DNA of 64,000 bases from contig NZ_CP108549.1 of assembly GCF_036010325.1 (NCBI RefSeq), forward strand, positions 434,001 through 498,000, written 5' to 3'. Under the pieces are notes generated by a model. That model was not told where the DNA came from. It made no database searches and was given only the letters and a program-made list of their open reading frames with translations. Positions 1-8,513 of this stretch are shown in pieces. Position 1 is the stretch's first letter, and every line of letters begins with the position of its first letter. Made by a program: the position numbers and the translations under genes. This stretch comes from Streptomyces sp. NBC_01210 (GTDB lineage: Bacteria; Actinomycetota; Actinomycetes; Streptomycetales; Streptomycetaceae).

Positions 1-245
1 GCTGCGTAACCGGCCACCGGGAGCTCCACGTGCAGTCGCGCCTCGAGCAGGTCGCTTGTCGGCATAGTTGCCGAAGTCGGGGTCCCCCACCGGCCCGTTG
101 GACATGACAAATATTCCCTTTCCCATACGGGAGGTTGTGAGGCCCATGACCTGCAGAGCAGCAGGACCTCGTGGATCACTGGACGGCTGACCTCCAGCTG
201 GCGGCCGAGCTCCGCCTCTGAGGGAGCTTGGTCCGACTGCGTCAC
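1..245 (-). pseudogene. GntR-family (FCD-type) regulator, decayed and cut by window edge
   Basis: From a GTG at 245, the minus strand reads a typical GntR winged-helix stretch containing PSEAELGRQLEVSRPVI. Family-like sequence then continues in a second frame (LQVMGLTTSRMGKGIFVMSN) and in a third (DLLEARLHVELPVAGYA, the start of an FCD-like ligand domain). Two frameshifts, near 163 and near 50, therefore separate recognisable parts of one protein. The rest lies beyond the window start. Frames were read by eye; family membership is by resemblance. Confidence 0.6.
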
Positions 246-256
246 GACACCCGATT

Positions 257-306
257 ACTTGTCTGGCTGTCTGACAAGTGAAGACCTGTCTGGCTGTCTG
301 ACAAGT
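257..306. promoter_or_regulatory. Tandem operator upstream of the GntR relic
   Basis: Two near-identical 23-bp sites lie at 257-279 and 284-306, 27 bp apart. Each has outer arms ACTTGTC (ACCTGTC in the second) and GACAAGT around a GGCTGTCT core, so the first is an inverted repeat. The first site ends 11 bp upstream of the GTG of the GntR relic. Autoregulatory binding sites are the likeliest reading. Confidence 0.55.
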
Positions 307-665
307 TCACGTGGAGATCCTGCGACTATTCAGTGTCACTGTCAAGGGCTTGACTCGCCCCTGGGCGTGGGTAGTTGAAGGCGCGCTCGCGACATCTGCG
401 GGCTCCGGAGGACTCCGGTCGAGGCGGCGGAAAGGCCCGGGGGGCGGTCGGCGTCGCCCCTCTTGGGTGGCCTGTTGAGCTGATCTCGCTGTCCCTGTCA
501 CCGAAGGTTGGCTGTCTCACCGACCGTTGACCGAGCTGCCGGGGTCCGGCGCACGCTCGCGGGGCCCGGGTGGTCAAATCGGTTGAGCCGTTGGTCAACC
601 TTCGGTAAGACGAGACACGCCGCTCAGCGGCAGGATTACGGCCGGAGGATCAGGTCGCCGAGGTC
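307..665. other. Intergenic, no gene recognised
   Basis: Short ORFs here have no recognisable domain and unconvincing codon use. Nothing is called. Confidence 0.5.
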
Positions 666-2759
666 ATGGGGGTGGGAGCGACGGGTATATCGCTGGAGGG
701 ACTGGACGCGGTTCCGTGGGACCGGCTCGAGTCGGGGCTTCCGCAGCACCCGGTCAAGGAGGTGCCGCGCACGCTGCGCCGCCTCGCGCTGGCGGGCGGG
801 GCCGCGACGGAGGAGGACTGCTATCCGCTGTTCTCCTGTCTTGCTGTGGGGAAAAACGGCCGGGTGAGCTCCGCGGTGACCGCCGCGCTGCCGTTCGTGG
901 TTGCGCTCGCCGCTGATCCGGGCATGGGCGCGCGGGTCACGCTCGTCGAGGTGTTGGAGTGTCTGTTCCGGGCGGCGACGACGGCAGAGCCGCATTTGGT
1001 CGACGAGGAGTGGCCCGCGACATGGCGACGCCACCGGGGCGCGGTCCGGGCGCTGCTGGCCGATCCGGACCCCGAGGTGCGGCGGGCGGCCATTCCCGTC
1101 GCGGACGGTGTCGCACCGCTGCTGGAGCGGTGGCGGGTCGAGGCGGATCCGGCGGTGCGTCTGCCGGTGCTGCTCGCGTTGGGTGTGGCTGCGGCCGCGG
1201 CCGCCGACGCCGCCACCGAGGGGGGCGCCGCCGGGATGGCCGAGCACGGCGCCGCGACGGTGGAGGACGGTGCCGGGTCGGTCGAGGAGGCGCGGGCGGT
1301 GCTGGCCGGCGTGCTGCGTGACGGTGACCCCGTCATGAAGGTCGCGGCCATGCACGCCTGGGCGTGCCTCGACCCGGACGTGCCGGTCCGGCAGGCCGAC
1401 CTGCTGGTGGAGATTCTCACCGACGCCGACGTGCGGCCACAGTTCGAGGCAGTCTGGTGGGTGCCGGGCGTCGAGAGTGGCGCCCTCTCCCGCGAGGAAG
1501 TCGTCTCCTGGACGGGCAGCCTGTTCGACCACTCCCCCAAGACGGCGGCCTCGTTCGTGGTCCGGCTGGCCGACGCGGCAGACCGGATCGGAGACACCGA
1601 CCTGTGCCGGGCCGCGCTGGAAGAGGCGTGGCGGCTGCTGGTGCAATGGCCGTCCGCGGCACCCGCGCTGCTGCCGGTGGCGGGCGGACTGCTGGCCAAC
1701 CCGGACGACGGTGTGCGACCCAAGGCGGCGAACCTCCTGGCGATGCTCGGCCGACGGGCGGCTGAGTATGCCGACCGGCTCGCCACGCTTGTCGATGACC
1801 GGGGTGAGGACGGCGTCACCTTCATCGACGGCACCGTCGGCGACTACGCGCGCTGGGCACTTGCCCGGATCGGCGACACGCGCGCCCTCCCGGGGCTCGT
1901 GGAGCAGCTGTATGAGCCGTATCGGGAGCATTACTCACGCAGCTACTGCCACGGCGACCCGCGGCTTCCGGACATCGACGACGTCCTGGTTCCGCTGCGG
2001 GCGCACGCGGACGTCCTGCTGCCGGCATTGCGGGGGGTGATGCGGCACCACGCCGCGCGCAACGGCGGCCACGGCCCGCTGACGGGCGAGTTCCTGCGAG
2101 TCCTGGAGGCGTGGGGGCAGGACGCGCTACCGGCGCTGCCGGAGGTCGTGCCGTTGCTGGACGACGCGCGCGGCTCGCTGTCGGCCGCCGATGTACTGGC
2201 GGCGATGGGACCGGCCGCCGCGTCCGCCGAGCCCGCCCTGCGCGGCTCTACGATCCTCGACCACCCGGCAAACCACTGGAAGGTGGCATGGGCCGCCTGG
2301 CGCATCGGCGGTGACGCTACGTCGGCGCTGCGGCTCATCGGCAACGCGGTACTGAACGAGGAGGGCCCGTTCTACGGACCGGTCCACCTCCTGGCCGACT
2401 TCGGTCCCTCGGCCGCACCGTACGCCAACCGAGTACGGCACATCATGAAGAACACCGAGGGCCGGCACCGGATACAGGCCGCGGTCACCTTGTGGTCGAT
2501 CACGGGCGAGCCGGAGCCGAGCACCTCGGTCCTGGAGGAGTTCATCCTGCCGATCGCCGACGGCGACGACAGCTACGGGAACTTCAGTGAGGCGCTGCGG
2601 GCCCTGACCCGGATCGGCATGATCACCCCGGCGGGGCGTACCGCTCTTCGGACGGTGAAGGGATTCGACCGGCGCCTGTCGTCGGAGTGGGACTACCAGG
2701 CGTTCCTCCAGGACGAGAAGCTTAGGGCCGCGATCGAAGACGTGCTCGCCCTTCCATGA
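666..2759 (+). CDS. HEAT-repeat protein
   Basis: The product is 697 residues of repeated helical units rich in Leu, Ala, Asp and Pro, for example RALLADPDPEVRRAAIPVADG near residue 125, the pattern of PBS-lyase-type HEAT repeats. No signal peptide, membrane segment or catalytic motif was seen. HEAT arrays usually act as cytoplasmic binding scaffolds, and no partner can be named from the neighbours. The gene stands alone and has strong GC3 bias. A long antisense ORF (636-1931) is its shadow. The start is the first ATG of the frame, with no clear ribosome binding site, so a slightly different start is possible. Confidence 0.85.
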   Translation: MGVGATGISLEGLDAVPWDRLESGLPQHPVKEVPRTLRRLALAGGAATEEDCYPLFSCLAVGKNGRVSSAVTAALPFVVALAADPGMGARVTLVEVLECLFRAATTAEPHLVDEEWPATWRRHRGAVRALLADPDPEVRRAAIPVADGVAPLLERWRVEADPAVRLPVLLALGVAAAAAADAATEGGAAGMAEHGAATVEDGAGSVEEARAVLAGVLRDGDPVMKVAAMHAWACLDPDVPVRQADLLVEILTDADVRPQFEAVWWVPGVESGALSREEVVSWTGSLFDHSPKTAASFVVRLADAADRIGDTDLCRAALEEAWRLLVQWPSAAPALLPVAGGLLANPDDGVRPKAANLLAMLGRRAAEYADRLATLVDDRGEDGVTFIDGTVGDYARWALARIGDTRALPGLVEQLYEPYREHYSRSYCHGDPRLPDIDDVLVPLRAHADVLLPALRGVMRHHAARNGGHGPLTGEFLRVLEAWGQDALPALPEVVPLLDDARGSLSAADVLAAMGPAAASAEPALRGSTILDHPANHWKVAWAAWRIGGDATSALRLIGNAVLNEEGPFYGPVHLLADFGPSAAPYANRVRHIMKNTEGRHRIQAAVTLWSITGEPEPSTSVLEEFILPIADGDDSYGNFSEALRALTRIGMITPAGRTALRTVKGFDRRLSSEWDYQAFLQDEKLRAAIEDVLALP

Positions 2760-2762
2760 GGC

Positions 2763-2993
2763 GAAGGCATCGAGGCTCCGACAAAGCGCCCGTGAGCCGC
2801 AACCCAGTCGTGGACGGGCGACTGACGGCGGCTTCGGCGCCCCGGGCCATCGCCACATTCCGGTGACCGCCTGCGCCCGGCGCCCTCGCCGCTACCTGTG
2901 GCCCCCTCGCCTCGATGCACCTCACAATTCACCTGCCGCGCCCCTGGATGATCAATGTCGACGTTCGATGTCACTGCGTGGGTGAGCCGCTCA
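2763..2993. other. Intergenic, no gene recognised
   Basis: No coding sequence was recognised. This stretch lies between the HEAT gene and the tail of the DUF4913 frame. Confidence 0.4.
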
Positions 2994-3761
2994 TCAGCCG
3001 GACGCCAGGACACGTTCAAGAGTCGCCCAGCCTGCGCGTCCCCATGTCGGCTGGCCGCCTGGGAGGCCCCGTTCCCATGCTTGCCGTGGGGGCCGAAGGC
3101 CACACTGCCTGCAGGCCGGTGCCCAACCGCCGGCCCAGGTTGTCGGGGATGGAACTCGCCACTGGCGAGGCGGCATTGCCTGAGGTCGTGCCTGTCGCGG
3201 AGGCGAGCGAAGAACTTCCGTCGGCGCGGCTGCGGTTGCCGGTAGAACGTTCCTCCGACTACGGCCGCACCGACAACCACACACTTCGAGGCACCGCGCC
3301 GTCATCCCGTCCCAGGGGGACTGGACGGGGTCGTACGGGTCCACCGGGAGCGGTTCGAACGGCGTCTGTGTGTGCCCCTTCAAGGGTGAGCAGCCGGCGA
3401 AGGGGCCCCGCTGCGGGTCCATCAGAACCCGCAGGTACGGATCGGCGTGCTGCAGCCACCACGTGGTCATGCCCAGCGCCGGATCATGGCGCAGATGCTC
3501 CCAGGCGAGCCAGAGCGAGGCCAGTCGGGCCCCTGCCTCGGGGTGCTCCCACCAGCGCGGACACCAGGTGGCGGATTCGCCGTCCAGTGGGCGGCGGATC
3601 GTGTGCGCCAGATAGTCGGTGACGAAGACAAAGACATCCCTGAAGTAGAACTCGGGGCCATCGCCAGAGACCTCCGATGCATCTGCTCCGCGAACGCGAT
3701 CACCGCCTACGCGCGCGGCTGTCGAGGCGCGAGGTCCTCCGCAGCCGCCATCGGCAGCCAC
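2994..3761 (-). CDS. DUF4913-domain protein, probably with altered ends
   Basis: Residues about 35-150 match the DUF4913 pattern known from actinobacterial plasmids and integrative elements: FRDVFVFVTDYLAHTIRRPL, then WCPRWWEHPEA, ARLASLWLAWEHLRHDP, and GHTQTPFEPLPVDP. The family normally ends soon after that last motif. Here the frame runs on for about 100 Cys/Arg/Pro-rich residues with no family look, and the first 30 residues are also atypical. The ends may be products of recombination or frameshift. The function of DUF4913 is not known. Its presence suggests a plasmid or ICE contribution to this region. Confidence 0.5.
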   Translation of the reverse strand: MAADGGCGGPRASTAARVGGDRVRGADASEVSGDGPEFYFRDVFVFVTDYLAHTIRRPLDGESATWCPRWWEHPEAGARLASLWLAWEHLRHDPALGMTTWWLQHADPYLRVLMDPQRGPFAGCSPLKGHTQTPFEPLPVDPYDPVQSPWDGMTARCLEVCGCRCGRSRRNVLPATAAAPTEVLRSPPRQARPQAMPPRQWRVPSPTTWAGGWAPACRQCGLRPPRQAWERGLPGGQPTWGRAGWATLERVLASG

Positions 3762-3888
3762 ACGAACGCCTCGGTCCGCTTAACCGGCCGCGTACGGCCA
3801 ACCGCCGACGTGCCCCGGCCGCTCCAGCCGCTCCAAGTGCGGTGGCGTGCTCCGGGTTCGGTGGCACAGGGGAAGGGGTCAAAGGGGC

Positions 3889-4860
3889 TCAGTCGGTGAC
3901 GCGCAGCACCAGCTTGCCGCGGGTGCGGCCCTCCTCGCCCCGGCGGTGCGCCTCGGCGGCGTCCGCCAGCGGCAGCACGTCCTCGACCTCGACCCTCACC
4001 GCGCCCTTGTCGATCAGCGAGGCGATCCTGGTGAGCGCCGCACCGTCCGGCTCCACCAGGAAGGGCTTCGCCCGCAGGCCCTGTGCGCCGGCTGCCTCCA
4101 GGAGTTCGGGGGAGACACCCGACGGCACCGCGACGATCGTGCCGCCAGGGCGCAGGCTCTTTAGCGAACGGGTGCTGGTCGAGTCCTGCCCGTCGCCGAC
4201 CAGGTCGATGACGAGGTCGACGTCGTGCACCGCTTCTTCGAAGCGGACCTGGGTGTAGTCGATCAGCTCGTCGGCGCCGAGCGAGCGCAGCCAGTCGTGC
4301 TTGGCGGCCCGCGCGGTGCCGATGACGTGCGCGCCGAAATGCTTGGCGAACTGCACGGCGAAGTGCCCCACGCCGCCCGCTGCCGCGTGGATCAGCACCC
4401 GCTGTCCTGCCTCGATCCGAGCGGCGTCGGCGAGCGCCTGCCAGGCGGTGAGCGCGGCCAGCGGCACCGCGGCAGCACCGTCGTGGTCAACAGCTGTGGG
4501 CTTGCGCGCGAACTGCCGCGCGGGCGCGGTCACATATTCCGCGTACGCACCGGCCTGGCGCGGGAACCACGGCATGCCGTAGACCTCGTCGCCGACCTCG
4601 AGCGTATGGACGCCGAAGCCGACCTCTTCCACCACGCCCGACACGTCCCAGCCGAGGACGAACGGTGGCTCGCCCAGCACCTGCGCCATGCCGCCGCCCT
4701 CGCGGGTCTTCCAGTCCACCGGGTTCACACCCGCGGAACGCACCCGCACCAACACCTCGGTGGGCAGCGGCGCGGGCCGCGGCACCTCGGCGAGTCGCAG
4801 CACCTCGGGTCCGCCGAAGCGGTCCTGGGTGATCGCGCGCATGGTCTCACTGCTGCTCAT
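3889..4860 (-). CDS. Zinc-independent medium-chain dehydrogenase/reductase (quinone oxidoreductase-like)
   Basis: This 323-residue protein has the MDR fold in order: an N-terminal GroES-like domain (GPEVLRLAEVPRP, then GVNPVDWK) and a Rossmann domain with the NADP-binding stretch HAAAGGVGHFAVQFAK near residue 155. The catalytic zinc cysteines of true alcohol dehydrogenases are absent, so it resembles NADPH:quinone reductases or enone reductases. The start at 4860 has AGGAG upstream. It is transcribed divergently from an HxlR-type regulator across a 156-bp gap holding a clear dyad, so it is probably that regulator's target. The substrate is unknown. Confidence 0.88.
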   Translation of the reverse strand: MSSSETMRAITQDRFGGPEVLRLAEVPRPAPLPTEVLVRVRSAGVNPVDWKTREGGGMAQVLGEPPFVLGWDVSGVVEEVGFGVHTLEVGDEVYGMPWFPRQAGAYAEYVTAPARQFARKPTAVDHDGAAAVPLAALTAWQALADAARIEAGQRVLIHAAAGGVGHFAVQFAKHFGAHVIGTARAAKHDWLRSLGADELIDYTQVRFEEAVHDVDLVIDLVGDGQDSTSTRSLKSLRPGGTIVAVPSGVSPELLEAAGAQGLRAKPFLVEPDGAALTRIASLIDKGAVRVEVEDVLPLADAAEAHRRGEEGRTRGKLVLRVTD

Positions 4861-4944
4861 TCGGATTCTCCTGCATACCTTGCCGGGGGTGCGGACGCAC
4901 GGCCCGGTCGGCTGATCACCGACGCCCGAAAGCTACCCGCCGGG

Positions 4945-4972
4945 TAGTGGTAACCCGCAAGGGATACTACTA
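4945..4972. promoter_or_regulatory. Dyad operator between the MDR and HxlR genes
   Basis: TAGTGGTAACCC (4945-4956) and GGGATACTACTA (4961-4972) form 12-bp inverted arms with two mismatches and a 4-bp spacer. A second short dyad, CTACCC-GCC-GGGTAG, overlaps it at 4933-4947. The position, 45 bp from the HxlR start and 85 bp from the MDR start, suits control of both promoters. Confidence 0.6.
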
Positions 4973-5016
4973 TCTAAGGGGAAGTATTGAGGTCACAGCC
5001 GCGTAGGAGGCAGTTC

Positions 5017-5403
5017 ATGTCCGTTCCCTGTACGACGGGGCAGCACGCCGATCACGATGTGTTCGCGTCAGAGTGCCCATGCCGTGACGTCCTGGACGTC
5101 CTGGCAAGCAAGTGGTCGGCGCTGGCCATCGGTGCCATGGGGGACGGCCCGCAGCGCTTCGGCTCGCTGCAGCGGCGGCTCCAGGGTGTCAGCCCCAAGG
5201 TGCTCACCAACACCTTGCGCAGGCTGGAGCTCCACGGCTTCGTCGACCGCACGGTCTATCCGGCCGTGCCGCTGCACGTCGAGTACGAACTGACCGAGCT
5301 GGGGCGCGGCGTCGCCGTGCCGCTGGGTCAGCTGCGCGGCTGGGTGGAGCTGCATCTCGACGAGATTCGCTCCGCCGGGGCCGACGAGCCCGCCTGCGAC
5401 TGA
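5017..5403 (+). CDS. HxlR-family winged-helix transcriptional regulator
   Basis: The protein is 128 residues from the ATG at 5017, chosen because AGGAGG lies just upstream at 5005. An upstream ATG at 4987 lacks such a site and would add atypical residues. HxlR features are clear: a conserved N-terminal Cys in the stretch ECPCRDVLDVLASKWS, then RFGSLQRRLQGVSPKVLTNT and LRRLELHGFVDR of the winged helix, and YELTELG. Such proteins often sense electrophiles or oxidants through that Cys and repress a divergent reductase, which fits the adjacent MDR gene. Sensing chemistry is inference. Confidence 0.88.
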   Translation: MSVPCTTGQHADHDVFASECPCRDVLDVLASKWSALAIGAMGDGPQRFGSLQRRLQGVSPKVLTNTLRRLELHGFVDRTVYPAVPLHVEYELTELGRGVAVPLGQLRGWVELHLDEIRSAGADEPACD

Positions 5404-5413
5404 GCTGAACGCC

Positions 5414-5479
5414 GGGCGCGGTCAGCGGGGGGCGGGCGCGGTCAGCGGGGGGCGGGCGCGGTCAGCGGGGGGCGGGCGC
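5414..5479. repeat. 20-bp tandem repeat, three copies
   Basis: Three copies of GTCAGCGGGGGGCGGGCGCG run from 5421 to 5480, preceded by a partial copy. The last copy ends in T instead of G. The repeat sits just after the HxlR stop and at the 3' end of a trpD relic on the opposite strand. Confidence 0.9.
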
Positions 5480-5740
5480 TCCGAACGGCACCTTCAGCCG
5501 AATGAAGCCGATGCCGACTTCGCGCAGGCATTGCGCCACGTCGTCGGCGGTGAGGTCGAGTGGCAGACTCAGCGCTTCGAGGACGCCGGCGGAACCAGCC
5601 TTGCTGGACACCGAACGGCCGCCGTTCTTGACCACCGGGGCGCCAGCACCGACAACGATGGCCGCCATGGCGCTCACGTTCACCGTGTCGGCGCCGTCGC
5701 CGCCGGTGCCCACAACACCTGCGCACTCCATTCCGTCACG
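5462..5740 (-). pseudogene. trpD: Anthranilate phosphoribosyltransferase (TrpD) fragment
   Basis: The minus strand reads [20 protein letters not shown], then [20 protein letters not shown] and [20 protein letters not shown]. This is the phosphoribosyl-pyrophosphate-binding core of TrpD-type transferases (GTGGDG, then KxGxRxxSSxxG). Only about 90 of roughly 340 residues remain and both ends are lost. The upstream side runs into the M20 peptidase gene on the other strand and the downstream side into the tandem repeat. Confidence 0.7.
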
Positions 5741-5762
5741 GCGTACCAAGTACCCTTGCAAC

Positions 5763-6863
5763 GTGACGACGCACAAGACCGTCGATGTGAGTGTTGACGC
5801 GATGATTGAGGACCTCAGGACACTCGTCGAAATCGAGTCTCCATCGCGCGATCTCGACGCCTTGACGGCATCGGCCAAAGCTGTCGCCGCTGTCATCGAA
5901 AGCCGCCTTGGCGGGCAGGCCATCCTCGTTGAGAGCGAAGCCGGGCCGCACGTCCACTGGTCAGCTGGTGGCGATCCCAAAGTACTGATCCTCGGTCACC
6001 ATGACACGGTGTTTCCGCTCGGCACCCTTGAACGCCGCCCGTTCATGGTCGAAGACGGGCATGCAACCGGCCCCGGGGTTTTCGACATGCTTGGCGGTTT
6101 GGTACAGGCCGTTCATGGCCTGGCGACGCTCGATGACCGATCAGGCGTCGAGATCCTGATGACCGCCGACGAAGAGGTCGGCTCCCGCTCCTCTCGAGCT
6201 CTCATCGAAGAACGAGCCCTTGCCTGCGGCGCTGTACTTGTATTCGAGGGCGCCGCTGATGGCGGAGCCCTGAAGACCGGCCGTAAAGGCTGCGGCACGT
6301 TCCAAGTCTCCATCGCGGGCCGGGCGTCGCACGCAGGCCTTGAGCCCGCAGCCGGGGTCAACGCCCTGATCGAAGCATCACACCAGGTACTGGATATCGC
6401 AGCGCTTGGTCGACCCGACATGGGCACGACTGTTACCCCGACCGTCGCGTCCGCAGGAACCCTGGACAACGTCGTTCCCGCAGAGGCGACCGTCCTCGTC
6501 GACGTCCGGGTCGAGTCGGCGGGCGAGAAAGAACGAATCGAAGCTGCGTTCGCAGCACTGGCTCCGCATCTCGATGAGGCGGAGATCGCGGTTCAGGGAG
6601 CTGTCAGCCGACCCCCGATGCCTGAGTCGGCGTCGGCCGAGCTCTTTGCGGTGGCAAAGCAGCTGCTTCCTGGCCTCGAAGGCAAGGCAGTCGGCGGCGG
6701 AAGTGACGGCAACTTCACGGCCGCACTGGGGGTGCCAACACTCGATGGCCTTGGAGCAGTCGGGGGCGGTGCCCACGCCGACCACGAGTACCTGGTGATC
6801 GAAGCCATGGCCGTGCGGGCGAACCTTGTTGCTGGACTGGTGAACGCGATTCAGAACACATAG
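5763..6863 (+). CDS. M20-family metallopeptidase (glutamate carboxypeptidase-like)
   Basis: The product is 366 residues from a GTG at 5763. The frame is open further upstream, but that part overlaps the trpD relic. Metal-binding motifs appear in order: [10 protein letters not shown] (His-x-Asp), [10 protein letters not shown] (bridging Asp), ADEEVGS (catalytic Glu pair), FEGA, and GGGAHADHE near the C terminus. A dimerisation-domain segment, [20 protein letters not shown], sits mid-protein. The pattern is that of carboxypeptidase G2 and related amidohydrolases, which cleave C-terminal Glu or acyl-amino acids. No signal peptide was seen, so it is probably cytoplasmic. No good ribosome site marks the start. 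Confidence 0.85.
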   Translation: MTTHKTVDVSVDAMIEDLRTLVEIESPSRDLDALTASAKAVAAVIESRLGGQAILVESEAGPHVHWSAGGDPKVLILGHHDTVFPLGTLERRPFMVEDGHATGPGVFDMLGGLVQAVHGLATLDDRSGVEILMTADEEVGSRSSRALIEERALACGAVLVFEGAADGGALKTGRKGCGTFQVSIAGRASHAGLEPAAGVNALIEASHQVLDIAALGRPDMGTTVTPTVASAGTLDNVVPAEATVLVDVRVESAGEKERIEAAFAALAPHLDEAEIAVQGAVSRPPMPESASAELFAVAKQLLPGLEGKAVGGGSDGNFTAALGVPTLDGLGAVGGGAHADHEYLVIEAMAVRANLVAGLVNAIQNT

Positions 6864-7053
6864 GAGAACGAGAGCATGCGCGACCTGTGAGCGATCACGC
6901 GAGGTCGCGATCTGCGATCACCGAGATTCGCGTTCGGTGATCGGGCCCGCTGCCGGCGGTGCGGTTTGCGGCGCCTCCTTTCGGGGGCGGTGGCGGCGAT
7001 CTCGAGCCCGTTGTGCTCGCGGAGCCGCCAAGACGGGCCGCGGACGCTCCACG

Positions 7054-7161
7054 GGCTCGGCCACCTACGCCAACTCGGTGGGTGCGATGCGGGACCTGTA
7101 CGACGCGGGCAAGATCCGTGCAGTCGGCATCTCGAATGTGCGCCGCATGGCAGGGGGCTGA
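7054..7161 (+). pseudogene. Aldo/keto reductase fragment
   Basis: The reading YANSVGAMRDLYDAGKIRAV followed by GISN is the barrel segment of aldo/keto reductases just before the conserved VGISN strand. Only about 35 residues survive and nothing else of the gene is visible nearby. The surrounding 6864-7337 holds no other gene. Confidence 0.55.
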
Positions 7162-7337
7162 GCTGCCTTTGACGAGCTCTGCGCACGCCCATCGGCTCTG
7201 TCTCCGATCACGTGACGGGTCGCGCCCCGCCGCGTGGTGTAGGGCCGTGAGGACCTACGTGGGTCTGGCATTGGAGAGCACCGCATGGCTCGACAAACCG
7301 ATCGACTCCCTGATCGTGATGGCGTTAGCTGGTCGGC

Positions 7338-7913
7338 ATGCCAGAACTGCGTACCGATCGTCTCCTGCTCCGCCGGTGGCGGGAGTCCGACCTCGAACCG
7401 TGGGCGGCGATGAACGCCGATCCCGAAGTCCGAGAACATCTCGGGGAACTGCTGACGCGGGAGCAAAGCGATGCCGCGGTGGCGCTCATGCAGGCCGAGT
7501 TCGACACCCGAGGTTTTGGGTGGTGGGCGCTGGAAGCACGGGAGACTGGTGAGTTCATCGGCCGCGTCGGCTTGGACGAGGTGGGCGAGGACATGCCGTT
7601 CGCGGGTGTGGATATCGGGTGGCGGTTGATGCGTTCGGCGTGGGGTCACGGTTACGCCACCGAGGCTGCCCTGGCCTGCCTGGCCTTCGGCTTCGAGGTC
7701 CTCGGGCTGCCGGAGGTCGTTGCGTCGACGACCGTCAACAACCTTCGCTCCCAGGCAGTGATGCGCCGGATCGGCATGACCCGAGACCCGGCCGACGACT
7801 TCGAGGATCCGAGCGTGCCCGAAGGGCCGCTTCGTCAGTGTGTGCTGTACCGCACCCCCCGCAAGATGCCCACGGGCTACACCACGCGGCGGGACACCAT
7901 CGCCCCTTCGTGA
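7338..7913 (+). CDS. GNAT N-acetyltransferase (RimJ/RimL type)
   Basis: This 191-residue protein starts MPELRTDRLLLRRWRESD, the classic N terminus of RimJ/RimL-like acetyltransferases. It continues with GFIGRVGL-type strands, the acetyl-CoA loop region WRLMRSAWGHGYATEAAL, and STTVNNLRSQAVMRRIGM, the segment where the acetyl group is delivered. Family members acetylate ribosomal protein termini, amino acids or antibiotics; the substrate here is unknown. It stands alone between relics. The last 25 residues are Arg/Thr-rich and may not be native. Confidence 0.88.
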   Translation: MPELRTDRLLLRRWRESDLEPWAAMNADPEVREHLGELLTREQSDAAVALMQAEFDTRGFGWWALEARETGEFIGRVGLDEVGEDMPFAGVDIGWRLMRSAWGHGYATEAALACLAFGFEVLGLPEVVASTTVNNLRSQAVMRRIGMTRDPADDFEDPSVPEGPLRQCVLYRTPRKMPTGYTTRRDTIAPS

Positions 7914-8036
7914 AGACGGCCAGCGGCGAGGGCTGCCCGGAAGGGCGGCACTTCGGGAAGACATGACTACGTACTTCGCTTGGCGAGACGGCGGCGGTCG
8001 CTGATGGGTGTGCCCGTGGTGTGTTCCTCTGGGGGT

Positions 8037-8222
8037 TTGCTGAAAGTTCTGCCACATCTGGGCGGCGTCGTAGTCGAGTTGGTGGAGCGGCTCGGGGAAC
8101 GGATCACGTTGTTGAGTACGAGAGCCCGCGCCGCGCTACTGCCCCGGACCCGCTGGTGCCGTGACCGGGAGGTTCACCGGGCCGCTGCCGACGCGATTTA
8201 CCTCGCGGCCGGTTGGATGTGA
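8037..8222 (+). pseudogene. ISL3-family transposase N-terminal relic
   Basis: The stretch LLKVLPHLGGVVVELVERLG and the following residues resemble the N terminus of ISL3 transposases. The Cys-rich zinc motif that should follow is lost. It is directly followed by an IS630 relic. Confidence 0.45.
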
Positions 8223-8253
8223 GGACACATCCGATCTGGTGCAGGGAGATGCG

Positions 8254-8454
8254 GTGGCAGAGCTGGTCAAGGTCCGCAGGTTCACCGACCAGGAGGGGCA
8301 GCGGCTGCAGCAGATCGTCCTCGCCGGGAGCAGCACCAGCACGGTGCGCCACCGGAAGACGATGATGCTGCCGACCGCGGCCGGCGGGAACACCGTGCCG
8401 GTGATCGATCAGCTGGTCCAGGCCGACCAGGACACGGTGCAGGGCCAGGCCTGA
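8254..8454 (+). pseudogene. IS630-family transposase N-terminal relic
   Basis: From a GTG at 8254 with GGGAG upstream, the frame reads AELVKVRRFTDQEGQRLQQI, then TSTVRHRKTMMLPTAAGGNT and VPVIDQLVQADQDTV. This is the helix-turn-helix N terminus of Streptomyces IS630-type transposases. The catalytic DDE part is absent. Confidence 0.65.
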
Positions 8455-8513
8455 TCACCCCGCTTGGGCCGGAGGCACAACGGGCCGAGGCACAACCGAG
8501 AGGAACAGCACCC

